A DNA stretch of 64,000 bases from Thermalbibacter longus (lineage in GTDB: Bacteria > Chloroflexota > Chloroflexia > Thermomicrobiales > Thermomicrobiaceae), in assembly GCF_023806485.1 (NCBI RefSeq), contig NZ_JAMSLR010000007.1:108993-172992 (forward strand), read 5' to 3'. Shown piece after piece: positions 7,949 to 17,044 of the stretch; within the stretch, counting starts at the first letter, position 1; each line of letters begins with the position of its first letter. The notes under the pieces were generated by a model. It was not told the DNA's origin. It saw only the letters and a list, made by a program, of their open reading frames with translations, and searched no databases. The position numbers and the translations under genes were made by a program.

Positions 7949-8689
7949 TCAGACCGCGGCGCATGGCCGAATCGCCACGTGCAGGGCCACCGTGCCCAGC
8001 ATCAGCCGCCGGAAGCGCACCTCGGCGAGCCCGGCGCCGGCCAGCATGCCGGCCAGCGTCTCGGCGTCGGGGAAGGCGCCCGTCGAGCGCGGCAGGTAGC
8101 CGTAGGCGTCGCGATCGCCGCTGACCAGCCCGCCGATGAGGGGCACGATCTGGTCGAAGTAGAGGTGGAAGAGCGGCGCCAGCCACTGCTGCCGCACCGG
8201 CGTGGTCTCCAGGATCACGAGCCGCCCGCCCGGCCGCAGCACCCGCGCCATCTCGGCGATGCCGGCCTGGTAGTCCGGCAAGTTGCGCAGGCCGAAGCCG
8301 ATGGTGCAGGCGTCGAAGGTCGCGTCGGGGAACGGCAGGCGCATCGCGTCCGCGCAGACCAGCTCGATGTGGGGATGTCCCAGCCGGCGGAGCTTCTCCG
8401 CTGCGCTGCGCAGCATTTCCCGCGAGAAGTCGAGCGCGACCACCCGCGCGGCACCCTGGCGCGCCAGCTCGATGGCCAGATCCCCGGTGCCGCTGGCGAC
8501 GTCGAGGACACAGCCGCGGCCGCCGGCCAGCGCCTCGCGCGCCGCCAGCCGGCGCCAGGCCACGTCGCGCCCGCCGGTCATCAGGCGGTTCATCAGATCG
8601 TAGCGCCGGGAGATCCGGTCGAACATCGACCGGACTTCCTCAGATGGGCGCAAGGCCCCTGGCCGTCCTCGCTGGCTCTGCTGCGCCAT
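7949..8689 (-). CDS. menG: Demethylmenaquinone methyltransferase
   Basis: A 246-residue class I SAM-dependent methyltransferase of the UbiE/MenG family, which performs the last step of menaquinone synthesis. Family blocks are complete: MFDRISRRYDLMNRLM near the start, SAM-binding VLDVASGTGDLAIEL, DFSREML, and the diagnostic FGLRNLPD, ARVLRPGGRLVILE and YLPRST. The frame runs back to 9364 through DNA that codes another gene, so that extension is not real. ATG 8689 is preferred; ATG 8716 is the alternative. No strong ribosome site favours either, and coupling to the upstream lipoprotein gene 74 bases away is possible. Confidence 0.93.
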   Translation of the reverse strand: MAQQSQRGRPGALRPSEEVRSMFDRISRRYDLMNRLMTGGRDVAWRRLAAREALAGGRGCVLDVASGTGDLAIELARQGAARVVALDFSREMLRSAAEKLRRLGHPHIELVCADAMRLPFPDATFDACTIGFGLRNLPDYQAGIAEMARVLRPGGRLVILETTPVRQQWLAPLFHLYFDQIVPLIGGLVSGDRDAYGYLPRSTGAFPDAETLAGMLAGAGLAEVRFRRLMLGTVALHVAIRPCAAV

Positions 8690-8763
8690 CCCCACGCCTG
8701 GCCGAACGCGGCCCATTCTGCCGGTCACCGGCTCTGTGATGTACCACGGCGACCGCCCGTGCG

Positions 8764-9351
8764 CTACTCGCCCCGGCGATAGGTGCCAGTGAGCACCCCG
8801 CGAGCCAGCGCGTGGCCGGCGATCGCCTCCAGCACCGCCGCTCGCCCGGCGCCGGGCGGCAGGCCGAGGGGGGCATCGAGCGCGTAGAGCGTGAAACGGT
8901 AGCGGTGCTGCTCGCCGCGCGGCGGGCAGGGGCCGCCGTAGCCGGTCCGGCCGAAGTCGTTCTCGCCCTGCTTCCCGCCGCCCGGCAGCTCTCGCCCCGC
9001 CGGCACGCCCTCGGGTAGCGAGCGGGCTTCCGCCGGCAGGTCGTAGACGAGCCAGTGGGTGAAGGTGCCGCCGGGCGCGTCGGAGTCGTCCATGACAAGG
9101 GCGAGGGCGCGCGTCCCCTCGGGTGGGTCCGACCAGGAGAGCGGAGGCGAGATGTCCTCGCCGTCGCAGGTGAAGCGCTGAGGGATCGCCGCGTCCGCGG
9201 CGAAGGCGGGGCTGGTCAAGTTCATAGTCGCAGGCGCCTCCGGTAGCTCCGGCCCTGCGCGACGGCCCGGCAGCGCGCAGGCCGCACTGGCCAGACAGAG
9301 CACCATTGCGAGCGTGCGGGCGATTCGAGCCGGCGTCAGCATTCGTCTCAT
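8764..9351 (-). CDS. PEBP-like (YbhB/YbcL family) lipoprotein
   Basis: A 195-residue protein with a signal peptide (about 1-26) and a possible lipobox ending in LASAAC; the residue three before the Cys is Ser rather than the usual Leu, so lipidation is likely but not certain. The mature part is a full YbhB/YbcL phosphatidylethanolamine-binding-protein-like domain: FTCDGEDISPPLSW, LALVMDDSDAPGG, THWLVYDLP, and the C-terminal HRYRFTLYALD. Members bind small anionic ligands; no enzymatic function is established for most. It lies just upstream of menG on the same strand. Confidence 0.88.
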   Translation of the reverse strand: MRRMLTPARIARTLAMVLCLASAACALPGRRAGPELPEAPATMNLTSPAFAADAAIPQRFTCDGEDISPPLSWSDPPEGTRALALVMDDSDAPGGTFTHWLVYDLPAEARSLPEGVPAGRELPGGGKQGENDFGRTGYGGPCPPRGEQHRYRFTLYALDAPLGLPPGAGRAAVLEAIAGHALARGVLTGTYRRGE

Positions 9352-9430
9352 CGGTACGGTGCATCCCCTGGGTCTCAGTCTACGACACGTGCGACAACCC
9401 GGTGCGGCCTCACCGCTCCCATCACTGCGC

Positions 9431-9455
9431 GGGGCGACCAGCCGGTCGCCCCTAC
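9431..9455. repeat. Imperfect palindrome related to the 7752-7783 element
   Basis: Arms GGGGCGACC (9431-9439) and GGTCGCCCC (9444-9452) flank AGCC and are followed by TAC. The layout (GTA)GGG-x-x-GACC-x-GCC-GGTC-x-x-CCCTAC is shared with the palindrome at 7752-7783, with compensating changes in the arms, so pairing is conserved while sequence varies. The leading GTA is lost on this copy. Confidence 0.75.
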
Positions 9456-9570
9456 GAACAGGAGAGGCGGAACCTGAGCCCGCGCCCGCCGCGGCAGCGA
9501 CTCACGCGCGAGCGACCCGCGCTGCGGTCGTGGGCGTCCGCCCTAGTACTCGCATGGAAGAAGCCAGCCA

Positions 9571-9600
9571 TTGACGGACCTGGCGTGAGGCCGCTAAGAT
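9571..9600 (+). promoter_or_regulatory. Sigma-70-type promoter for the ABC exporter
   Basis: TTGACG at 9571-9576 and TAAGAT at 9595-9600 with an 18-base spacer, about 80 bases before the ATPase start. The same TTGAC / TANNAT pattern recurs at several other gene starts in the window. Confidence 0.6.
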
Positions 9601-9679
9601 TCGTTCAACTGCCTCTGGGGGACGGCCACCGCTCACCGATAGACACGAACGACAAGACCGAGAGCGGCGAGGGGTTTTC

Positions 9680-10414
9680 ATGGAGAACCACACGTGCTCG
9701 CGAGAAGCAGCTCAAAGCTCGGCCAGGCCCGAGCTGCTGCGGGTGGACCGGGTCAGCCGGGCGTTCGTCACACCGGCGGAGACCGTCCACGCGGTGCGCG
9801 AGGTCTCGTTCGCCGCGCGGGCTGGCGAGTTCGTCTGTATCTTCGGCCCCAGCGGATCGGGCAAAACCACCCTGCTCAACCTGATCGCCGGGCTGGACGT
9901 GCCCGATAGCGGCACGATCCACGTGGCCGGTGTCGACGTCGGCGCGCTGGACGAGGCCGGGCGGGCACGGCTGCGGCTGGAGACGGTGGGCGTGGTCTTC
10001 CAGGACCACCAGCTCATTGAGGAGTTCACCGCCTGGGAGAACGTGGCGCTGCCGCTGGAGGTGCGCGGGGTGCCGCTCGAGCAGGCCCGAGCGGCCGCGC
10101 TGGCCGAGCTGGAGCGGGTCGGGCTCGGGGGCCTAACAGACCGCCTGCCCAGCCAGCTCTCAGGCGGGCAGCGCCAGCGGGTCGGCATCGCCCGGGCGCT
10201 CGCCGGGCAGCGCCGGGTGCTGCTGGCCGACGAGCCCACCGGCTCGCTCGACTCGGCCAACTCGCGGGCGCTGTTCGCGCTCGTCCGCGCGCTCTGCGAA
10301 CAGGGCACGCTGGCGGTGGTCTGCTCGCACGATCCCCTGTGCCAGGAGTACGCCGATACCGTCTACGAGATGGTCGATGGGCGCCTGAGCCGGCGCGAGG
10401 TGGTGAGGGTCTGA
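9680..10414 (+). CDS. ABC transporter ATPase, LolD/MacB type
   Basis: A 244-residue nucleotide-binding subunit. Walker A is GPSGSGKT (56-63), the Q-loop lies in VVFQDHQL, the signature is LSGGQRQR, Walker B is RVLLADEPTGSLD, and the switch His is in CSHD. The SLD ending of Walker B and the companion FtsX-type permease place it in the LolD/MacB/FtsE group, which exports lipoproteins, peptides or drugs or transmits mechanical signals. GAGGGG lies about eight bases before the ATG. The permease follows after four bases, so the two form an operon. Confidence 0.93.
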   Translation: MENHTCSREAAQSSARPELLRVDRVSRAFVTPAETVHAVREVSFAARAGEFVCIFGPSGSGKTTLLNLIAGLDVPDSGTIHVAGVDVGALDEAGRARLRLETVGVVFQDHQLIEEFTAWENVALPLEVRGVPLEQARAAALAELERVGLGGLTDRLPSQLSGGQRQRVGIARALAGQRRVLLADEPTGSLDSANSRALFALVRALCEQGTLAVVCSHDPLCQEYADTVYEMVDGRLSRREVVRV

Positions 10415-10418
10415 GCGA

Positions 10419-12977
10419 ATGCCCAGCAGGCGACCGCTCCAGCGCCGATCCGGACGCGGGCGAGGTGGAGTGCCCCGGAGCTCCCGCCCGTCCGGGATCC
10501 GCCTGCGCCCCTCGCTCGCTCTCTCCCTCCGGCTCGGGCACCGGTTCATGCGCAACCGGTCGCTGGCGGCTTCCTCCTGGCTCCTGGCGGCGATCGCTGC
10601 GACGGTGGTCGCCGCTTATATCCTGATGAGCGCCTACACCCTCACGGGCGAGCAGGTGGTCGAGCGCGACCTGGGGCGCTTCGAATTTACCGCCAATCTG
10701 AGCCGGGTAACGTCGCTCGCGCCTCAGGATGCCGGGCTGGTGCGCACGATCGAGGCGGCGGCGCTGGCCGGGGGTGCCTCCGAGGCGATGGTGCTTCTGA
10801 TCTCTGTAGACGACATCCGACCGGCTCAGGCGAATCCGCCACGCACCTGGTACTTCGAGACCGACTGGTCACGTGCTCCATTCCCCGGCCGCTATGTGCT
10901 GCTCGCCGGCCGCTGGCCCGAGCGCCCGGGTGAAGTCACCGTCGCGCGAACCAGACGGGGAGCGCTGGCCTCCCCCGGCGACATCTTGCCCGTGCTGGCC
11001 GGCCACGAGCAGTTCCAGGTCGTCGGGCTCGTCGACGACCGCTACGGCGACTACCACGAGATCCTGGCGGCGCCGGGCACGTTCGGGACGATCGGCGAGG
11101 CAGCCCTGCAGGCCTTCCCGCGCGTCAGCGCCGTTCCGGTGCTCTACTGGGAGGGGGGTGAGCGCCAGCGGGTGATCGACTCGGTGAGCGCGGAGCTCGC
11201 CCAGGAGCTGGAGCTGCCGGCAGGCGAGGTGGCCCACACCCTGGCGGAGGTGACCCAGGACCGCGCGCAGGTGCGAAGCGCCGCGCCGCGGTCCTGGGTC
11301 GAGCGGCTGCCGGGGAGCTACACGGTGCCGTCGCTGCTGCTGCCTGCCCTCGCCTCGCTGGCGGTCTTTGCCCTGGGCCAGCGACGACTGCGGCGTAGCG
11401 GCCGGCTTCTGGTGGCCTTAGGGCTGTCGCCGGCCCGCGCCGCGCTCGCGCTCGGCGTGGCGGTGAGCGGCTGGATACTGGTCGCGCTCGTGGCTGGGCT
11501 GGCCCTGGGCGTGGGGATCGGGCTTGCCGGCAGGCTCGTCATCGAGGAGTTCGAGCTGCGGGCACAGGAGCTCTCGCCGTTCCCGAGCCTGATCGACCCA
11601 GTCGCCCGGCTGGCGGTGGGGGCGGTCGCCGCCTGTGTGGCCGGCACCGCGCTGTCCTGGCTGGCACTGGGCGAGCAGCCCCCGATCCAGGACCCGGCAG
11701 CCTATCAGGGGCAGCCTGAGACGTCGCGGCGTCGTCGCCACCTCGCGAACGTGCGTCACGGCCTGGCAGTGCTCGTCGCCTGCGTTTCGATCGTGCTGGT
11801 CTCCCGGCTGGACAGGGTCGAGGAGGCGATGGTGCTTGCCGGGACGGTAGCCGCCACCGTGCTGCTCCTAGTACCGGAGGCGCTGGAGTGGGCGTTGCCC
11901 CTGTTCCCACGTCAAGATCCGCGCCTCCGGCTCGCTCGACGGAACCTCGAACACGAGCGCGCTCGCGGCGCCGTCACCGTCACCGTGCTGGCCGCGGTGC
12001 TCGGCCTCTCCCTGGGCTACCTCGGCTTGATCGAGACCCTGATCGCGACCAACGAGCAGCAGCGCATCCCACCGGTCGCACCCGGCCAGCTTCTGGTGAG
12101 TGGAGGGCCATCGGCAGGGATACCGGCAGTGGTGCGCGACCGGCTGGGCGGGTACGACCCGCCGGTGCACCTGCGCTATCTCGGGGAGCAGGGTATCCTC
12201 GTCATGATGCGGCATGACCTAGGGATCATTCTGGTGCTGGACACGGTGGACGACGTGGGCCGCCTGCTCGGCCGCTCGTTGACGGCTGAGGAAGCGGCGC
12301 TGCTGGCCGGGGGCGGCATGCTCGCCTGGGACGGCGAGGAGAGCGGCGAGCGCACGCTGGTCTACGACGAGCGGGAGGTACGGCTCCGGGCACTCGCCGT
12401 TCGCATCTATCCTGGATGGAGACACAGCCATAATGGGGTGATGCTGGCCGCCACCGCGGAGCGGCTCGGGCTGCCGGTCAGCGATGGGGGCCTGCTCTTC
12501 ACCGGGATCCCGAACACCGAAGCCCAGGCGGCGCGACAGGCGGTGCTGGACGCCGGCCTGGACCCCTCTCAGGTCCGGATCTACGAGCGTCGTGAGCTCA
12601 TCGTGCCGCAGGCGCTCTTCGCTGGAGCCGCCGGCCTGATGCTGGTCGTGCTGCTGGGTAGCATCGCGCTCTCGCGCGCCCAGGTGGCAACCATGCGGCG
12701 GTACCTGGGCAGCCTGATCGCGGTCGGGCTCTCGCCGGGCTGGGCGCGGCAGGTGGTGATGGCCCAGAACGCCTTCCTCCTCGCGGTGAGCACGATCCTG
12801 GCGCTGGTGATGGCGATCCCAACGGTCGTCATCACGGCCTGGCGGATGCCTGACTTCGTGCTCAGCCTCCCCTGGCCGGCGATAGGGATGGCCATCGCAG
12901 CCTGCTACCTCGCCGTGCTGCTCGCCACGGTGCTGGCCTGCAGGGAGCTTCGTGCTTCCGATCGCAGCGCACTCTGA
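10419..12977 (+). CDS. FtsX-like ABC permease, large two-module form
   Basis: An 852-residue membrane protein with the FtsX/MacB permease layout: a first membrane helix (about 50-73), a large extracytoplasmic domain (75-290), a bundle of helices (about 300-500), a second extracytoplasmic domain (550-730) and a last three-helix FtsX bundle (735-840). The first 43 residues are Arg/Pro-rich and may not be translated; an ATG at 10548 is an alternative start. It pairs with the upstream ATPase. The substrate cannot be told; the large outer domains suggest export or assembly of an envelope component. Its end overlaps an upstream extension of the next gene's frame but not its real start. Confidence 0.88.
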   Translation: MPSRRPLQRRSGRGRGGVPRSSRPSGIRLRPSLALSLRLGHRFMRNRSLAASSWLLAAIAATVVAAYILMSAYTLTGEQVVERDLGRFEFTANLSRVTSLAPQDAGLVRTIEAAALAGGASEAMVLLISVDDIRPAQANPPRTWYFETDWSRAPFPGRYVLLAGRWPERPGEVTVARTRRGALASPGDILPVLAGHEQFQVVGLVDDRYGDYHEILAAPGTFGTIGEAALQAFPRVSAVPVLYWEGGERQRVIDSVSAELAQELELPAGEVAHTLAEVTQDRAQVRSAAPRSWVERLPGSYTVPSLLLPALASLAVFALGQRRLRRSGRLLVALGLSPARAALALGVAVSGWILVALVAGLALGVGIGLAGRLVIEEFELRAQELSPFPSLIDPVARLAVGAVAACVAGTALSWLALGEQPPIQDPAAYQGQPETSRRRRHLANVRHGLAVLVACVSIVLVSRLDRVEEAMVLAGTVAATVLLLVPEALEWALPLFPRQDPRLRLARRNLEHERARGAVTVTVLAAVLGLSLGYLGLIETLIATNEQQRIPPVAPGQLLVSGGPSAGIPAVVRDRLGGYDPPVHLRYLGEQGILVMMRHDLGIILVLDTVDDVGRLLGRSLTAEEAALLAGGGMLAWDGEESGERTLVYDEREVRLRALAVRIYPGWRHSHNGVMLAATAERLGLPVSDGGLLFTGIPNTEAQAARQAVLDAGLDPSQVRIYERRELIVPQALFAGAAGLMLVVLLGSIALSRAQVATMRRYLGSLIAVGLSPGWARQVVMAQNAFLLAVSTILALVMAIPTVVITAWRMPDFVLSLPWPAIGMAIAACYLAVLLATVLACRELRASDRSAL

Positions 12978-13074
12978 GGAGCACCGCTGGTTCGCGCACC
13001 GGTCACTCCGAGATCCGCCGCTCGATGGCGTATCATCTTCCCGGTCCCGCCGCGAGGGCACGAGGGGGAGAGGG

Positions 13075-13563
13075 ATGCCCGAGGGGGCTGCGGCCGAGCG
13101 GGTGGAGATTCGACGAGCCGAGCCGGGCGAGGCGGAGGCGCTGACGGCGCTCTCGTTGCGCTCGAAGGCCTCCTGGGGCTACGACGAGGCCTTCATGGCC
13201 GCCGCAGCCGCCGAGCTGGCACTATCGCCCGAGCAGCTCGCGCGCTACCCGGCCTACGTGCTGGAGGCGGAGGGCCGGGTGGCCGGCTTCTACCTGCTGG
13301 AGCCGGTGAACGAGCGCGAGGTGGAGCTGAGCGCGCTGTTCGTGGAGCCGGACGCGATCGGCCGGGGCTACGGCCGCCGCCTGATGCAGCACGCTATCAC
13401 CACCGCCAAGCGCCTGGGCTACCGCGCGATGCTGATCCACAGCGATCCCAATGCCGAGCCGTTCTACCGGGCGATGGGCGCCGAGCCGATCGGCACGGTG
13501 CCCTCGGGCAGCATCCCCGGGCGGACACTGCCGCTGTTACGGGTCGACCTGGAGCACGCCTGA
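13075..13563 (+). CDS. GNAT family N-acetyltransferase
   Basis: A 162-residue GNAT domain protein. The acetyl-CoA binding segment is IGRGYGRRLMQHAI, preceded by the beta-4 strand VELSALFVEP and followed by LGYRAMLIHSDPNAEPFYRAMGA, all in usual order. It acetylates an unknown amine. The frame is open back to 12952, but the ATG at 13075 has GGGGGAGAGGG directly upstream and fits family length. It follows the exporter permease by 97 bases and may be read from it. Confidence 0.88.
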   Translation: MPEGAAAERVEIRRAEPGEAEALTALSLRSKASWGYDEAFMAAAAAELALSPEQLARYPAYVLEAEGRVAGFYLLEPVNEREVELSALFVEPDAIGRGYGRRLMQHAITTAKRLGYRAMLIHSDPNAEPFYRAMGAEPIGTVPSGSIPGRTLPLLRVDLEHA

Positions 13564-13685
13564 CCGAGCCGGTGACGGCGCCTGCAAATCATCGAGCTGC
13601 CCGGAACACAGGCAGCGACGGCGGTTGGTCTGGCGCGTACCGGGGGCGCGAGGGACAAGCCGGGTCTCGGCGGTGCGGTGGGGTC

Positions 13686-13714
13686 TTGACGATGGTGCAG
13701 GGCGCGCATAGTGT
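13686..13714 (+). promoter_or_regulatory. Sigma-70-type promoter for the small stress membrane protein
   Basis: TTGACG at 13686-13691 and TAGTGT at 13709-13714, spacer 17. The start codon used is 45 bases downstream. Confidence 0.6.
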
Positions 13715-13758
13715 AAGCGCATCGAGTCGAGTAGGAGGGAAAGCGAGGAGTGATGGCG

Positions 13759-14025
13759 ATGCGCGAAACGCTGTTGTTCCTGCTGATCGGTGCAGTCGCA
13801 GGAGTGCTTGCCTACATCGTGATGTTCCGTAGCGTTCCGCGCCAGCGGTGGGGAATCATCGGGGCAGTGGCCGTCGGCATACTGGGCGGAGTGGTCGGTG
13901 GTTGGTTGATGGAGTGGCTCGGCCTGGAAGCAGTGAATTGGATCGGCTCTCTGACGGTCGCTCTGGTCGGCGCGCTCGCGCTCCTGTGGCTGATCCTGCG
14001 TGTCCTTCCCAAGCAGCCTGCCTGA
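13759..14025 (+). CDS. GlsB/YeaQ/YmgE-like stress membrane protein
   Basis: An 88-residue protein with three hydrophobic helices and the glycine-rich pattern GIIGAVAVGILGGVVGGWLM typical of the GlsB/YeaQ/YmgE (transglycosylase-associated) family. In other bacteria these proteins are linked to general stress; their biochemical role is unknown. The frame has in-frame GTG 13750 and ATG 13753, but AGGAG at 13746-13750 fits the ATG at 13759 with eight bases between. It has its own promoter. Confidence 0.82.
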   Translation: MRETLLFLLIGAVAGVLAYIVMFRSVPRQRWGIIGAVAVGILGGVVGGWLMEWLGLEAVNWIGSLTVALVGALALLWLILRVLPKQPA

Positions 14026-14211
14026 TAGCGCGATCGACGGCTCGAGTGGTGCGTGGGCAGCGGATCCGCATACTCCAACACCTGTTCGGCGAGGTCGCCG
14101 GTTGAGTCGATCATCAGTACCGGTGCAGCCGGGCCGAAGCTCGCAGTGGCTGATCCGACTGCAACGCACGCGCGAAACGCAGAGGACGCTCCGCGTTCTG
14201 GTCGTGCCGTG

Positions 14212-14613
14212 TCACTCTAGGGGCTGGCGGCCGCGGTAGCCGGCATCCAGCTCGTGCCAGTACTCGACCGTCGGCTCGTCCACCTTCCAGCAGAGGTAGA
14301 CCTCGCGGCCGTCGCGCAGGCTGGGGAAGTCGACCAGGCCCAGGTCCAGATCCTTGACCTCGACGCCCAGCTCGTTGATCACCCGGAGCTTCTGGCGAAG
14401 CGCCCGCACGAGCTCCGCCAGCCGGCGCTCGTGGTGCAGGGCCTCGACGGCATGGCCGTTCTGCTGCACGAGCGGCGTCAGGCGTTGCAGCGCCAGCGCC
14501 TCCCGGTCGATCTGCTGCTTCTCGGCCTGCATCGCGGTCAAGAGGCCGCGCAACCGGGGAACGAGCGCCCGCGCCTCCTCGACCGTAAAGTACCTGGCGA
14601 AGCGCCTGCTCAT
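14212..14613 (-). CDS. DUF2203 family protein
   Basis: A 133-residue soluble protein: an N-terminal RYFTVEEARALVPRLR helix, a long coiled-coil-prone middle (about 15-85), and the diagnostic DUF2203 ending GLVDFPSLRDGREVYLCW, YWHELDAGYRGRQPL. The function of the family is unknown; it is often found in Gram-positive and Chloroflexota genomes. The frame is open to 14676, but the ATG at 14613 starts just before the conserved FTVEEA block and has GGAGA upstream. It diverges from the DMT transporter. Confidence 0.88.
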   Translation of the reverse strand: MSRRFARYFTVEEARALVPRLRGLLTAMQAEKQQIDREALALQRLTPLVQQNGHAVEALHHERRLAELVRALRQKLRVINELGVEVKDLDLGLVDFPSLRDGREVYLCWKVDEPTVEYWHELDAGYRGRQPLE

Positions 14614-14701
14614 CCCGGGTCTCCGGTCGCGACGAAGCCGGTTCGCTCTTGCACTCGACCGGCCGTCTGGCCACACTCTACGTCCAGTCTAGCATGCCTT
14701 C

Positions 14702-14736
14702 GCGCCGCGCTCGCCCAGGCACGGCGAGCGCGGCGC
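14702..14736. repeat. Long GC hairpin between divergent genes
   Basis: Fourteen-base perfect arms (GCGCCGCGCTCGCC and its complement) with a 7-base loop. It ends 24 bases before the DMT transporter start, so it would sit in that gene's leader RNA or act as an operator. A T-run is absent. Confidence 0.75.
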
Positions 14737-14760
14737 AAGGACCGACATGAGAGGGCTAGG

Positions 14761-15744
14761 GTGAGCGATCCGGCAGCGACGCAGGCGACCGATACCCGGC
14801 CACCGGCCACCACGGAGCTGGCCGGGCATCTCCTGCTCACCTTCACCGCCGTGATGTGGGGCGCCTCGTTCGTCGGCACCAAGCTGATCGTCGACGCGAT
14901 GCCACCGCTGACGCTGGGGTTCCTGCGCGCTGTGCTCGCCACAGCACTGCTCGTCGGCTGCGTCCGGCTCGCCCGGCAGCGGCTGTCTCTTCCTTGGGAC
15001 GAGTGGCGCTGGCTCGGCCTGCTCGGAGCGCTCGGCGTCGGCTACTTCTACATCGGGCTCAACCTGGCGCTCAACTGGACGACCGCCACGACCGCCTCGC
15101 TGCTGTCGTTGCCGTACCCGGTGATGACCGCGGTCGGGGCCCGCCTCTTCCTGAAAGAGACGATCGGCCCGCGGCGCGCGGCCGGCATCGCCGTCGCGCT
15201 GGCCGGCGCGGCGTGGCTCACCCTGGCAACGACCCAGGGCAGCCTGGGCGGCGCCTGGATCGGCAATCTCTTGGCCTTCTCGACCACGATCGCCTGGACG
15301 GCCTACACGCTGATCGGCCGCGAGGTGTTACACCGCTGGCCGCCGCTCGTCGCCACCACCCACGTGGTGCTCGCCGGCACGGTGACCCTGCTGCCGCTGG
15401 CCCTGGCCGAACTGGCGACCGGGCGGGTGCCGCGATTCACCGTCGAGTCGGTGGCTGTGACGGCCTTCCTGGGGCTGGTCTGCACCGGCGTGGCGTACCT
15501 CACCTGGAACCGGGGACTGGCGCTCGTGGGAGCGACCCGGGCTAGCGTGTATCTCTACGTGCAGCCCCTGGCCGTGATCCTGCTGGCTATCCCGATCCTG
15601 GGCGAGCGCCTGACGCTCCCGATCGTCGCTGGCGGCCTGGTCGTGATCCTAGGCACCTGGCTGGTGATGCGACCCGAACGCGCGCGGCCGTCGCCCGACG
15701 AACCTCACTCGTCATACCCTGCGCCGCCGCGTCAACCAGGATGA
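14761..15744 (+). CDS. DMT superfamily (EamA) transporter
   Basis: A 327-residue membrane protein with ten predicted helices in two EamA repeats: the first begins FTAVMWGASFVGTKLIV, the second WIGNLLAFSTTIAWTAYTL. The conserved end-of-repeat pattern TTATTASLLSLPYPVMTAV and RASVYLYVQPLAVILLA are typical. These are drug/metabolite exporters with varied substrates (amino acids, purines, vitamins); none can be named here. The frame is open back to 14254, but that part covers the DUF2203 gene, and GTG at 14761 after GAGAGGG is the likely start. Confidence 0.88.
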   Translation: MSDPAATQATDTRPPATTELAGHLLLTFTAVMWGASFVGTKLIVDAMPPLTLGFLRAVLATALLVGCVRLARQRLSLPWDEWRWLGLLGALGVGYFYIGLNLALNWTTATTASLLSLPYPVMTAVGARLFLKETIGPRRAAGIAVALAGAAWLTLATTQGSLGGAWIGNLLAFSTTIAWTAYTLIGREVLHRWPPLVATTHVVLAGTVTLLPLALAELATGRVPRFTVESVAVTAFLGLVCTGVAYLTWNRGLALVGATRASVYLYVQPLAVILLAIPILGERLTLPIVAGGLVVILGTWLVMRPERARPSPDEPHSSYPAPPRQPG

Positions 15745-15770
15745 ACCAGGTGTGGGCGTGGACGAGCATA

Positions 15771-15792
15771 CCCCCTACATGGAGACAGGGGG
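15771..15792 (+). terminator. Possible hairpin terminator after the DMT transporter
   Basis: CCCCCT at 15771-15776 and AGGGGG at 15787-15792 around a 10-base loop, 26 bases after the stop. The loop is followed by GCTGGG rather than T-rich sequence, so termination strength is uncertain. Confidence 0.4.
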
Positions 15793-15901
15793 GCTGGGCG
15801 CATCGATCGTACCTGGCCGGCACCAGCGGTTCCGGCGATCCGGTACACTGGGTTGACTAGCAGGACGGTGGGTCGTGGCCACCGGGGCGATCGACTGGTG
15901 A

Positions 15902-17020
<1,119 letters not shown>

Positions 17021-17044
17021 CTCGCGCCGCGGACACCGGCCTCG

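Larger units (their letters stand above)
9352..9679. other. Divergent intergenic region of 328 bases
   Basis: It lies between the leftward PEBP-like gene and the rightward ABC exporter. It contains the GGGGCGACC palindrome at 9431-9455 and a good promoter for the exporter at 9571-9600. Short open frames here show no recognisable protein pattern. Confidence 0.6.

Noticed and set aside
8690..9364. Upstream extension of the menG frame to 9364
   Set aside because: It runs through the PEBP-like gene in another frame, and the MenG family pattern starts only after 8689.
14254..14760. Upstream extension of the DMT transporter frame
   Set aside because: It lies antisense over the DUF2203 gene and has no membrane or family pattern; GTG 14761 has a ribosome site.
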